From positions 248,001-312,000 of the forward strand of contig NZ_JAERRF010000004.1 in assembly GCF_016741875.1 (NCBI RefSeq): a stretch of 64,000 nucleotides of DNA, given 5' to 3'. Each line of letters begins with the position of its first letter. The first letter of the stretch is position 1. A program made the translations under genes and the position numbers. The DNA is from Streptomyces coffeae (GTDB lineage Bacteria; Actinomycetota; Actinomycetes; Streptomycetales; Streptomycetaceae). Below, in pieces: positions 1 through 10,600 of the stretch. The notes below the pieces were generated by a model, which worked only from the letters and a program-made list of their open reading frames with translations, had not been told where the DNA came from and did not search any database.

Positions 1-679
1 AGTGCTGGGCGCAGATGGTGGTGGACAGCGGGGGCAGCACCGTCAGGGTGAGCCGGTTGGCCTCCTCGTCCCATGCGAAGAGGTACTCCCGGCCGCGTCC
101 GGACTTGGCGTGCAGCAACTGCTCGATCCGGGCCCGGGAGCCGGGCTCGGCATCGGTGAAGTACGCGGGGTAGCGGAGCTGGAGCCGGGACAGCCGCCCG
201 CCCTCGTCGAATGCGTAGGCCTCAAAGGCGCTCGACCAGTCCCCGCCGTGGGCGTACAGCGGACTGGGGTCCTCCGGCGCCGAGAAGTACGGCACCAGCG
301 CCTCGTAGAGGGTGCGCAGCCGCTCGGTGCCGTCCGGGCCGGGGCCACCGCCCGGTGCGGCGGTGGCGCGCTCCCGGCCTGCCCAGCACGCCGCTCCCAA
401 CACGCAGACCACCGCCACCAGCGGCCCGTACGGCAGCAGGAAGACACCGAACACGGCTGCGGCCGCGAGGAACAGCGCGGGGCCGCGGCGCTCACCCGGC
501 AGCTCCACCCACGTCCGCCGCACGGCGGAGGCCATCACTCGCAGCCCCCGGGTGAGCGCGATCAGGGGGTGGAGCACATCGGCGGCGCTGTCGGCCGCCG
601 TGCGGGCGAAGTCGCGGCCGCGCAGCAGCGGGGCCGGGGCACTGCCGAGACGGAGTCGGGGGAGCGGTCGCCGGGTCAC
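1..679 (-). CDS. sffA: SffA-like FtsK/SpoIIIE-family septal protein, N-terminal part (runs off the left edge)
   Basis: The reading frame opens with GTG at 679, one base after the smeA stop, and stays open to base 1, giving about 226 residues without the C-terminus. Visible are a basic N-terminus, a hydrophobic hairpin at residues about 68-100 that should span the membrane twice, and then a soluble region rich in charged residues. The ATPase motor expected for an FtsK/SpoIIIE protein would lie outside the window, so the assignment rests mainly on the tight coupling to the small membrane protein upstream, an arrangement known for smeA-sffA in Streptomyces sporulation septa. The exact family is inferred, not seen. 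Confidence 0.6.
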   Translation of the reverse strand, partial: MTRRPLPRLRLGSAPAPLLRGRDFARTAADSAADVLHPLIALTRGLRVMASAVRRTWVELPGERRGPALFLAAAAVFGVFLLPYGPLVAVVCVLGAACWAGRERATAAPGGGPGPDGTERLRTLYEALVPYFSAPEDPSPLYAHGGDWSSAFEAYAFDEGGRLSRLQLRYPAYFTDAEPGSRARIEQLLHAKSGRGREYLFAWDEEANRLTLTVLPPLSTTICAQH

Positions 680-680
680 G

Positions 681-878
681 TCAGATCTTGATTCCGCCCA
701 GCAGGCTGGCCAGGCTCGCGCCGCCCGCCTTGATGCTCGGCGCGATCGCGGTGCTCGCCAGATAGAAGCCGAAGAGGGCGCAGACGACGGCGTGGGACCC
801 CTTGAGGCCGTCCTTGCGGAAGAACACGAAGACGACGATGCCGAGTAGTACGACACCGGAAATGGAGAGGATCATCAC
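681..878 (-). CDS. smeA: SmeA-like small sporulation membrane protein
   Basis: A 65-residue protein with one N-terminal membrane segment (residues about 3-20), a short basic loop containing FFRKDGLKG, and a second hydrophobic stretch (about 30-45) ending in a glycine-rich tail. An AGGAG ribosome site precedes the ATG-ATG start. In Streptomyces a protein of this size and pattern, SmeA, helps place the SffA DNA translocase at sporulation septa, and the next gene starts one base after this stop, which fits an operon. The call is by pattern and context; other small membrane proteins could look alike. Confidence 0.65.
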   Translation of the reverse strand: MMILSISGVVLLGIVVFVFFRKDGLKGSHAVVCALFGFYLASTAIAPSIKAGGASLASLLGGIKI

Positions 879-1064
879 GGTCTCCTGGCTGGTGGGGGAC
901 GGTCACCATGAGTTGTTCCAGGCTCACAGCATGTATCCATCTAGGGAAAGGTGCAAATGGGTTGATTATCGGTGTAATCATCACAATGGGTGTGCGGTGG
1001 GGCTCCATGGCGGGCCGGTGCGGCTCCGGCGCGGGGTCCTCTCCGGAGCCCTGCCCTCCGTAGG

Positions 1065-1122
1065 GTGTACGTGATCGCGTAGAAGTGATCACGTACACGG
1101 ACAAGCACGTACACGGACAAGC
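1065..1122. promoter_or_regulatory. Inverted repeat followed by a 16-bp tandem duplication upstream of the ankyrin gene
   Basis: GTGTACGTGATC (1065-1076) and GATCACGTACAC (1087-1098) form a perfect 12-bp inverted repeat with a 10-nt spacer. The right arm then runs into a perfect tandem 16-bp repeat, ACGTACACGGACAAGC at 1091-1106 and 1107-1122. It lies 27 bp before the next start codon, so it is probably an operator overlapping the promoter or 5' leader. No regulator is identified. Confidence 0.55.
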
Positions 1123-1149
1123 CGGAAGCAGAGCCGGAGGCGAGACGCC

Positions 1150-1572
1150 ATGAGCGAACCGAACCCCGAGACCGAGCCCGCCCACGACCCTGAGGTGCTG
1201 CAACTGGCCGCCAAGGTCTTCGACCTGGCCCGGCACGGCGACACGGACACCCTCGCTGCCTACGTGGACGCGGGCGTCCCGGCCAACCTCACCAACGACA
1301 AGGGCGATTCACTGCTCATGCTGGCGTCCTACTACGGCCACCCCGCGACCGTATCGGCCCTGCTGGAGCGCGGTGCCGACCCCAACCGGGTCAATGAACG
1401 GGGGCAGACGCCCATCGCCGGGGCCGCCTTCAAGGGTGAGGAGGAGGTGCTGCGGGTGCTGCTGGCCGGCGGCGCCGATCCACGGGCCGGGTCGCCCTCG
1501 GCGGTCGAGACGGCGCGGATGTTCGGGCGGCAGGATCTGCTCACCCTGTTCGGGGCGCCGGGGGTCGAGTAG
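1150..1572 (+). CDS. Small ankyrin-repeat protein
   Basis: A 140-residue soluble protein made almost entirely of ankyrin repeats: an acidic N-terminus, then units with the usual signatures (KGDSLLMLASYYGH, LLERGADPNRVNERGQTPI, LLAGGADPRAGSPSAVETA). There is no signal peptide or membrane segment, so it is probably a cytosolic protein-binding module. A GGAGG ribosome site lies before the ATG at 1150. It is followed 34 bp later by the first ROK gene on the same strand; whether they share a transcript is unclear. Conspicuous repeats just upstream suggest it is specifically regulated. Confidence 0.85.
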   Translation: MSEPNPETEPAHDPEVLQLAAKVFDLARHGDTDTLAAYVDAGVPANLTNDKGDSLLMLASYYGHPATVSALLERGADPNRVNERGQTPIAGAAFKGEEEVLRVLLAGGADPRAGSPSAVETARMFGRQDLLTLFGAPGVE

Positions 1573-1606
1573 GGGCCGGTAGATTCGGGGCGGGGGAAGG
1601 AGCCCG

Positions 1607-2863
1607 ATGGCCGAGAACCGGTGGACCGTACATGACCTGAGGCGCGGAAACCGCTCGACGCTGCTGCGCGCGCTGTACTTCCGGGGGCCGGTGAGCCGTC
1701 GGGAACTGGGGGCGCTCACCGGGCTCAGTGCGGGCTCCGTCAGCAATGTCGTCGCCGATCTGTGCGCCGACGGGCTGGTGGAGGACGCCGGTTCGGTGGA
1801 CTCCGACGGCGGGCGCCCCCGGACGCTGCTGCGGGTCGCCCCCGGCAGCGGCCACCTCATCGGGGTCGACGTCGGTGAAACTCACGTCCGGGTGGAGCTG
1901 TTCGACCTCGTGTTGACCGAACTCGCCCGATGGGAGCATCCGCTACTTCCTCATCGCTATGAGATCGGACCGATCGTCGATCACATCCTGACCGGACTCG
2001 AGATGGTCCTGGCCAAGGCCGAGGTGGCGCCGGAAGCGGTCATCGGTGTGGGGGTCGGGGTGCCCGGCATCGTCGAGCGGGGGCCCGAGGCCGTTGTCCA
2101 CGGCCAGACCTTCGGCTGGGAGGCGGTGCCGCTGGAGCGGCTGCTGCGCGCGGGCACCGCGCTGCCGCTGTTCGTCGACAACGGCGCCACGGCGCAGGGC
2201 CAGGCCGAGATGTGGTTCGGCGCCGGGCGCGGCGCGGACACCGCGGTGATCGCGCTGATCGGCTCGGGCGTCGGCGCGAGCATCGTGACCGGCGGGGCGC
2301 CGTACCGCGGCGCGACCAGCAGCGCGGGGGAGTGGGGCCACACCGTTGTCCAGGTCGGCGGGCGCACCTGCCGATGCGGGGCGGTCGGCTGCCTGGAGGC
2401 GTACATCGGCGCACAGGCGGTGCTGGACCGGTACCGGGACAGAGGCCGGGGCGGCGGTGGTATCGCGCCGGCCGGGAGATCCGGCGGCGACCGCGCGTCC
2501 AGCGCCGCCCCGGTGCCCGCCGCCGGGCAGCAGGAGGCGTTCGCCGCGCTGCTCCGGGCCGCCGACGGAACCGACCCCCGGGCGCGCGAGGCACTGGAGG
2601 AGACCGTCGCCTACCTCGGCGCGGGCATCGCCGACCTGATCAACCTCTTCAATCCCGAGCGGATCATCCTCGGCGGCTGGGCCGGACTGCTGCTGGGCGC
2701 CCACGCCCTCCCCCTGATCCGGGAGGCCACCGCCTCCTACGCCCTGCGCCGCCCGCTGGCCCGGACCGAGATCGAGCCGGCCGCGCTCGGACCGGACGGC
2801 GTGGCCCTGGGCGCGGCCACCCTTCCGCTGGCCCGCTTCCTCGCCACCGGTGGGGACGTTTGA
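1607..2863 (+). CDS. ROK-family transcriptional regulator (first of a tandem pair)
   Basis: A 418-residue protein. Residues about 10-65 form a winged helix-turn-helix (SRRELGALTGLSAGSVSNVV), followed by the two-part ROK sugar-kinase-like fold starting at GVDVGETHVRVELFD, a DNGAT loop, and the zinc-binding CRCGAVGCLE motif near residue 255. ROK repressors sense sugars or sugar phosphates. A low-complexity glycine/serine-rich insert interrupts the C-terminal half. GGAAGGAG precedes the ATG. The second ROK gene and a secreted glucanase follow, so control of glycan use is likely. It shares a 57-bp identical stretch with its neighbour. Confidence 0.9.
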   Translation: MAENRWTVHDLRRGNRSTLLRALYFRGPVSRRELGALTGLSAGSVSNVVADLCADGLVEDAGSVDSDGGRPRTLLRVAPGSGHLIGVDVGETHVRVELFDLVLTELARWEHPLLPHRYEIGPIVDHILTGLEMVLAKAEVAPEAVIGVGVGVPGIVERGPEAVVHGQTFGWEAVPLERLLRAGTALPLFVDNGATAQGQAEMWFGAGRGADTAVIALIGSGVGASIVTGGAPYRGATSSAGEWGHTVVQVGGRTCRCGAVGCLEAYIGAQAVLDRYRDRGRGGGGIAPAGRSGGDRASSAAPVPAAGQQEAFAALLRAADGTDPRAREALEETVAYLGAGIADLINLFNPERIILGGWAGLLLGAHALPLIREATASYALRRPLARTEIEPAALGPDGVALGAATLPLARFLATGGDV

Positions 2864-2896
2864 GCTTCCGATGGTCGGTGGGTTCGACTTCTGTCC

Positions 2897-2941
2897 GTTT
2901 CAAGGGAGTTGAGGCCCGCGTCGTCTCAAGTTCTTTGAAAC
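2897..2941. promoter_or_regulatory. Imperfect 17-bp inverted repeat between the two ROK genes
   Basis: Arms 2897-2913 and 2925-2941 match at 14 of 17 positions, with outer GTTTCAA/TTGAAAC and inner TTGAG/CTCAA blocks and an 11-nt spacer. It lies just upstream of a good promoter (2959-2989), so a ROK operator is the most likely role; a weak terminator of the first ROK gene is the alternative. Confidence 0.5.
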
Positions 2942-2958
2942 GAGAAGGTCCAGACCTG

Positions 2959-2989
2959 TTGACATGTCCGGAACCCGGCTGGACATTAT
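2959..2989 (+). promoter_or_regulatory. Probable sigma-70-type promoter for the second ROK gene
   Basis: A consensus TTGACA (2959-2964) is followed after 18-19 nt by an ACATTAT -10-like element (2983-2989). Transcription would start roughly 12-15 nt before the ATG at 3010. Confidence 0.5.
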
Positions 2990-3009
2990 GACTCCCCGGG
3001 AGGTGATGT

Positions 3010-4308
3010 ATGACGGTCCAGACGGCCCAGCTCCACCCGCGCACCGCCGCGCGTGACGCGCGGCGTGACGCCCGCTCCTCGGTCCTGTGGGCGCTGTACT
3101 TCAACTCTCCGCTCAGCAGAGATCAACTCGCCCTGCGTACGGGCCTTGACGCCGGCACGATGGCCACGGCTGTCGGTGAACTGCTCACCGAGGGCGTCCT
3201 CATCGAGCCGGACACGGACCCGCCCCGGCTCCGGCTGGTCCGCGCGCACCGCTACGTGATCGGCGTCGACATCGGTGAAACCCGGGTGCGTATCGCGCTG
3301 TTCGACCTGGCCCTGAACCAGCGGGCCGCCGCCGACTCTCCGCTGCGCGCCGGACGGCACGACGCCGACATCGTTGTCGGCCACATCCTGACCGGCCTCG
3401 ACACCGTCATCGACAGCGCCGGTGTGCCACCGTCCGCGATCCTCGGCGTCGGCATCGGCGTCTCCGGCGTGGTGGAGCACGGACCCGACCCCCTCGTCCA
3501 CGGCCAGTCCTTCGGTTGGGAGGCGGTGCCGCTGGAGCGGCTGCTGCGCGCGGGCACCGCGCTGCCGCTGTTCATCGACAACGGCGCCACCGCGATGGGC
3601 CAGGCCGAGCTGTGGTTCGGTGCCGCGCGCGGCGCCCAGCATGTGGTGGTCGCGCTGATCGGCTCCGGCGTCGGGGCCGGTGTCATCACCCACGGAACCA
3701 CCTACCGCGGTGCCACCAGCAGCGCGGGGGAGTGGGGCCACACCACCGTCCAGGCCGGGGGCCGCCGTTGCCGGTGCGGCGCCCGCGGCTGTCTGGAGGC
3801 GTACGTGGGCGCGGAAGCGGTCCTGGAACGCTTCCGCCGGGCCCGGCGCGGCCGTCCGGTCCCCGGGGAGGACGAGGAGTCCGCGTTCACCGCGCTGCTG
3901 GCCGCGGCCGGCACCTCACCCGCCGCACAACGTGTCCTGGAGGAGGCCGCGGTGTACCTCGGTGCCGGGGTCGCCAATCTGGTGAACCTCTTCAACCCGC
4001 AGCGCGTCATCCTCGGCGGCTGGGCCGGACTGCTGTTCGGCGCCCGGATGCTGCCCAGGATCCGGGAGTCGGTGGCCGCGCAGGCGCTGCGCAGGCCGTA
4101 CGCCCACACCACCATCGCGCTGGGACGGCTGGGACCGGACGGTGTCGCACTCGGCGCCGCGACCCTCCCGGTGCGCCGCTTCCTCGCCGACGGCGCGCAT
4201 CCGCCCCGGACTCCCGTGCCCCAGCGGCCCGTTCGGGCCGTTCGGGCCGTTCGGGACGACAACACTCTCCCTGGATGTCCCACCGGACCGATGTACCACC
4301 GGCCGTGA
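3010..4308 (+). CDS. ROK-family transcriptional regulator (second of the tandem pair)
   Basis: A 432-residue protein with the same layout as the ROK regulator just upstream: winged helix (SRDQLALRTGLDAGTMATAV), GVDIGETRVRIALFD, a DNGAT loop and the zinc motif CRCGARGCLE. The two proteins are clearly paralogous, with the strongest identity in the sugar-binding core. The C-terminus contains a short tandem repeat (CGTTCGGGC units near 4225-4255) that encodes RPVRAVRAVR. A GGGAGG ribosome site supports the ATG at 3010. The secreted GH16 enzyme starts only 73 bp downstream, so this is the best candidate for its local repressor. Confidence 0.9.
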   Translation: MTVQTAQLHPRTAARDARRDARSSVLWALYFNSPLSRDQLALRTGLDAGTMATAVGELLTEGVLIEPDTDPPRLRLVRAHRYVIGVDIGETRVRIALFDLALNQRAAADSPLRAGRHDADIVVGHILTGLDTVIDSAGVPPSAILGVGIGVSGVVEHGPDPLVHGQSFGWEAVPLERLLRAGTALPLFIDNGATAMGQAELWFGAARGAQHVVVALIGSGVGAGVITHGTTYRGATSSAGEWGHTTVQAGGRRCRCGARGCLEAYVGAEAVLERFRRARRGRPVPGEDEESAFTALLAAAGTSPAAQRVLEEAAVYLGAGVANLVNLFNPQRVILGGWAGLLFGARMLPRIRESVAAQALRRPYAHTTIALGRLGPDGVALGAATLPVRRFLADGAHPPRTPVPQRPVRAVRAVRDDNTLPGCPTGPMYHRP

Positions 4309-4381
4309 TGGCACCGGCCGCAGCACCTTCCCCGGACCGGCGACCACCGGCCCACCCCCCACAGGAAGGCACCACGGTTCC

Positions 4382-5248
4382 ATGCGAACGACCCTGCGCA
4401 CCACCGTGATCGGCCTGCTCTCGGCCACCGCGCTGGCCGCCACCCCCTGGTTCACCGCCCCGGCCACCGCCACCGGGCCGCACACCGAGAAGACCACCAC
4501 CGCCTCCGCCGCCACCTTCACCGAGAACTTCGACGGCCCTGCGGGCAGCGCCGTCGACAGCTCCCGCTGGGGCTACGAGACCGGCGACAACGTCAACAAC
4601 CACGAGCGGCAGTACTACACCGACGGCACCAAGAACGCCGCGCTCGACGGCCAGGGCAACCTGGTCATCACCGCACGCAAGGAAAACCCGGCCGACTACA
4701 ACTGCTGGTACGGCCGGTGCGAGTACACCTCCGCCCGGCTCTCCACCGCCCGCACCTTCACCACCGCCTACGGCCATGTGGAGACCCGGCTGAAGGTGCC
4801 GCGCGGCCAGGGGATGTGGCCCGCGTTCTGGATGCTGGGCACGGACATCGGCAGCGCGGGCTGGCCCGACTGCGGTGAGATCGACGTGATGGAGAACGTC
4901 GGCTTCGAGCCGGGCACCGTCCATGGCACCATCCACGGCCCCGGCTACTCCGGTTCGGGCGGTATCGGCGCCGGTTACACCCTCCCGGGCGGAGCCGCGT
5001 TCGCCGACGACTTCCACACCTTCGCCGTCGACTGGTCCCCCAACAAGATCACCTGGTCGGTCGACGGACAGGTCTACCAGACCCGCACCCCCGCCGATCT
5101 GGGCGGCAAACGATGGGTCTTCGACCACCCCTTCTACCTCATCCTCAACCTCGCCGTCGGCGGCTACTGGCCCGGTGACCCGGACGGCAGCACCACCTTC
5201 CCGCAGGCGCTCGTCGTCGACTACGTCAAGGTGACCGGCGGCAACTGA
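4382..5248 (+). CDS. Secreted GH16 beta-1,3-glucanase (laminarinase type)
   Basis: A 288-residue protein with a Sec signal peptide (MRTTLRTTVIG, hydrophobic core, cleavage near the ATATG region at residue about 31) and a single GH16 domain. The catalytic signature GEIDVMENVG places the nucleophile at Glu166 and the acid/base at Glu171; the upstream GMWPAFWML and downstream FHTFAVDWSP segments are typical of bacterial laminarinases. No carbohydrate-binding module is present. The ATG at 4382 is preferred because GGAAGG lies before it and the signal peptide starts there. It follows two ROK regulators, which suggests substrate-induced expression. Confidence 0.92.
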   Translation: MRTTLRTTVIGLLSATALAATPWFTAPATATGPHTEKTTTASAATFTENFDGPAGSAVDSSRWGYETGDNVNNHERQYYTDGTKNAALDGQGNLVITARKENPADYNCWYGRCEYTSARLSTARTFTTAYGHVETRLKVPRGQGMWPAFWMLGTDIGSAGWPDCGEIDVMENVGFEPGTVHGTIHGPGYSGSGGIGAGYTLPGGAAFADDFHTFAVDWSPNKITWSVDGQVYQTRTPADLGGKRWVFDHPFYLILNLAVGGYWPGDPDGSTTFPQALVVDYVKVTGGN

Positions 5249-5279
5249 CCCACCCCGTACCGCACCCTCACCCCCCACA

Positions 5280-5317
5280 CCGGCCGCGGCCCCGCACCCG
5301 CGCGGGGCCGCGGCCGG
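5280..5317 (+). terminator. Strong hairpin terminator after the GH16 gene
   Basis: A perfect 16-bp GC-rich stem (5280-5295 with 5302-5317) and a 6-nt loop, 31 nt after the GH16 stop codon. There is no U-tract, which is usual in Streptomyces. Confidence 0.75.
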
Positions 5318-5373
5318 GATCACGATCCCGACCGCGATGAACGGGCCGTCCTGCCGCCGAGTAGCGTGCTCCC

Positions 5374-5829
5374 ATGGACATCGGAGATGTGGTCGAGGAC
5401 TTCGAACTTCCCGACGAGACCGGCACGGCCCGTACGCTGAGCGGACTGCTCGCGGACGGGCCGGTGGTGCTCTTCTTCTACCCTGCGGCGATGACCCCCG
5501 GCTGCACCAAGGAGGCGTGCCACTTCCGCGATATCGCGGCGGAGTTCAGGGCGCTGGGCGCACAGCCGGTGGGCATCAGCGCCGACTCGGTGGAGCGGCA
5601 GGCGGAGTTCGCCGACCGCCACTCCTTCGGCTATCCGCTGCTCTCCGACCCGGAGGGCACCGTACGGGAGCGGTTCGGCGTCAAGCGCGGACTCGCGGCC
5701 GTACCGACCAAACGCGTCACCTTTGTGATCGGCACCGATCGCCGGGTGCTGGAGATCGTCAAGAGTGAGTTCCGGATGACGGTGCACGCGGACAAGGCGC
5801 TCGATGCGCTGCGGAGCGCGGAGCGCTGA
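5374..5829 (+). CDS. bcp: Thioredoxin-dependent peroxiredoxin of the PrxQ/Bcp type
   Basis: A 151-residue cytosolic AhpC/TSA-fold protein that reduces hydrogen peroxide and organic hydroperoxides. The motif PGCTKEAC carries the peroxidatic Cys44 and, five residues on, resolving Cys49, the arrangement of atypical two-cysteine PrxQ enzymes. The FFYPAAMTPGC active-site loop and the VPTKRVTFVIG strand are intact, and the length is normal for the family. It stands alone between the GH16 gene and the convergent beta-galactosidase gene and has its own terminator region. Confidence 0.92.
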   Translation: MDIGDVVEDFELPDETGTARTLSGLLADGPVVLFFYPAAMTPGCTKEACHFRDIAAEFRALGAQPVGISADSVERQAEFADRHSFGYPLLSDPEGTVRERFGVKRGLAAVPTKRVTFVIGTDRRVLEIVKSEFRMTVHADKALDALRSAER

Positions 5830-5896
5830 GCGCTCCGCGGGAAGTGCTGCGAGGTGCCGTCGTTCGTCTGCGGCTGCCTCGTGGCTGATCGCCCAC

Positions 5897-5969
5897 GCGG
5901 CGGAGCCGCACATCGACACAGCCGCGGCGGAGCCGCACAACGACACAGCCCCGCGCCCCTGCGGGGCGC
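5897..5969. repeat. 27-bp tandem repeat joined to a small GC hairpin (dispersed intergenic repeat type)
   Basis: Two adjacent 27-bp copies (5897-5923 and 5924-5950) differ at one base and are followed at once by a 7-bp hairpin, GCGCCCC-TGC-GGGGCGC (5953-5969). Repeats ending in this CCGCGCCCCTGCGGGGCGC type of hairpin are scattered between genes in many Streptomyces genomes, as far as I recall; their function is unknown. Confidence 0.6.
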
Positions 5970-6010
5970 ACCCGAACCGCACCGGACTTCGGCGAGCCCG
6001 CTGTACGGAC

Positions 6011-6045
6011 CCCTCGGCGGGCCGCGTGGCGCGGCCCGCCGAGGG
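6011..6045. terminator. Bidirectional terminator between bcp and the beta-galactosidase gene
   Basis: A perfect 15-bp stem (6011-6025 with 6031-6045) with a 5-nt loop lies between two convergent genes and ends 11 bp from the beta-galactosidase stop codon, so it can serve both strands. Confidence 0.8.
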
Positions 6046-6056
6046 GCGGCCGGCGC

Positions 6057-9023
<2,967 letters not shown>

Positions 9024-9039
9024 TCAGCCTTCGGTCGGG

Positions 9040-10584
9040 TCAGTCGTGGCCGCGCTGGTCGAGCACGTAGGTGGTGATGGAACGGCTCGGCAGCGAGGCC
9101 GAGACCGTGCCGCCGGACACGGTGGGCTTCCGAGCCCCGGCCCAGTTCTCGGTGGCCGAGGTCCGCACCGCGGAGACGGCGGACAGACGCTGTCCGGCCC
9201 CGAGGTCCAGCGTCAGCCCGGCGGTACCGTCGCGGTGGTTGTTGACCACCAGGATCCAGCGGCTCCGCTGCCGGAAGGCGGTGACCTCGACATCGCTCGG
9301 CGCGCCGGTCACCTCGTGCAGGACGGCCCCGGGGCGTACGAACTTGCTGTACTGCCCGAGCGCGTAATAGCGCTTGGTGGGGTAGAGCTTCTGATTGCCG
9401 TTGGCGGCGTACTCCGGGTCGTAGTAGATCAGTCCGTCGTTCCAGCCCTGGTCGTTCTTGGCACCGGCACCGGTCTCCGGATCGGCGCCCATCTTGTTGG
9501 ACAGCGCCGTCCACCACTGGAACGCCGCGTCATGGGCCACGGTGAAGTCCTTGTGGATGATCCGCGACATCGACAGGGCGTTGTCGATGGTGGGGTCGTA
9601 CTCCTGGGCCCAGTCCGTACCGCCCTTGCCGAAGCAGCAGATCTCGGTGGACCAGGACGTCTTTCCCAGTGCCTTGGCCGTCCTGGCCACCTCGGCGCGG
9701 GCGGTGTCGCTCGGGTTGTTGTACGTGTGATGGGCCAGCTTGTCGACGTAGCGGGCGGTGCCCGGGGTGTTCAGCCACTGCGGGACCTGGGTGACGAAGT
9801 CCTCGGTACTGCTGGACTCGTCGGAGGTGATGCCGACGCGGGAACGGCGCGCGTCCAGCTCGGCGCCGAGTGCCCGGACGATGTCGTCGCGCTGATCGAC
9901 CCCGACCAGCATGCCTTCCTGTCCGCATTCGGCGAAGCTGTTCGTCGGCTCGTTGAAGGGGCTGATGTAGTCCAGAGCCATGCCCTTCTTCGCGAAGTGG
10001 TCCGTCACATCGGCGAGGTAGCGGGCGAATCTCTTCTCGTCGGCGGATTCGAGATACCCGCCGCAGCTCTTCCCATTCGTCTTCCACCGGGCCGGGGCGC
10101 TGTTGACAAAGCCGATCAGATCCTTGACGCCATATCGGGCGGCGTAGCGGAGGAAGGCACGGCCGCCGGGGTCCCTGGACCAGTCGTAGCCGCCGCCTGC
10201 CTTGCCGTCGCCTGCCTTCAGGAAGTCGTCGGGGGCGCGCTCGCGCGTGGTCACACCGGTGCCACCACCGCCGATGTTGTAGCGGTAGGCGGACAGGGCG
10301 AGCCCGTCGCGGCCGAACAGCATCCGGGCGGCCTCGGCCTGGCCGGAGGGGGAGAAGGCGGCCAGGTCGTTGACCCACCAGGCGCCGGAGGCGCCGATGT
10401 TGTCGATGGTCTGGGCGGGGGCGGAGGAGACGTGGGCGGTGGCTGTGTTCTCTCCGTTCTCCGCAGTGTCCGCGTTGGCGGGGTCGGCGGGGGAGAGGGA
10501 GGCGATGAGGACGAGGGCGGTGGCTCCGCCCGAGAGGAGTGCGCGTTTCCGGGTGCGGGTCTGCGGCGTGCGGGTCGGTGGCAT
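9040..10584 (-). CDS. Secreted GH30-type glycosidase, probably endo-beta-1,6-galactanase
   Basis: A 514-residue protein with a basic N-terminus and hydrophobic core (ALLSGGATALVLIASL) forming a Sec signal peptide cut near ADPANADTA, a TIM barrel, and a C-terminal beta domain. The catalytic glutamates are probably those in ISPFNEPTNSF (near residue 210) and SWSTEICCF (near residue 313). The pattern is that of GH30 endo-beta-1,6-galactanases acting on arabinogalactan side chains; other GH30 activities are possible. The gene lies between a ROK regulator (16 bp upstream) and a beta-galactosidase (28 bp downstream), a coherent galactan-degradation operon. Confidence 0.82.
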   Translation of the reverse strand: MPPTRTPQTRTRKRALLSGGATALVLIASLSPADPANADTAENGENTATAHVSSAPAQTIDNIGASGAWWVNDLAAFSPSGQAEAARMLFGRDGLALSAYRYNIGGGGTGVTTRERAPDDFLKAGDGKAGGGYDWSRDPGGRAFLRYAARYGVKDLIGFVNSAPARWKTNGKSCGGYLESADEKRFARYLADVTDHFAKKGMALDYISPFNEPTNSFAECGQEGMLVGVDQRDDIVRALGAELDARRSRVGITSDESSSTEDFVTQVPQWLNTPGTARYVDKLAHHTYNNPSDTARAEVARTAKALGKTSWSTEICCFGKGGTDWAQEYDPTIDNALSMSRIIHKDFTVAHDAAFQWWTALSNKMGADPETGAGAKNDQGWNDGLIYYDPEYAANGNQKLYPTKRYYALGQYSKFVRPGAVLHEVTGAPSDVEVTAFRQRSRWILVVNNHRDGTAGLTLDLGAGQRLSAVSAVRTSATENWAGARKPTVSGGTVSASLPSRSITTYVLDQRGHD

Positions 10585-10600
10585 GGCAACCCTTCCGTCG

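Noticed and set aside
1607..4308. The two ROK genes as sugar kinases
   Set aside because: Both have an N-terminal winged helix-turn-helix and sit beside a glycan-degrading enzyme gene, which marks them as regulators.
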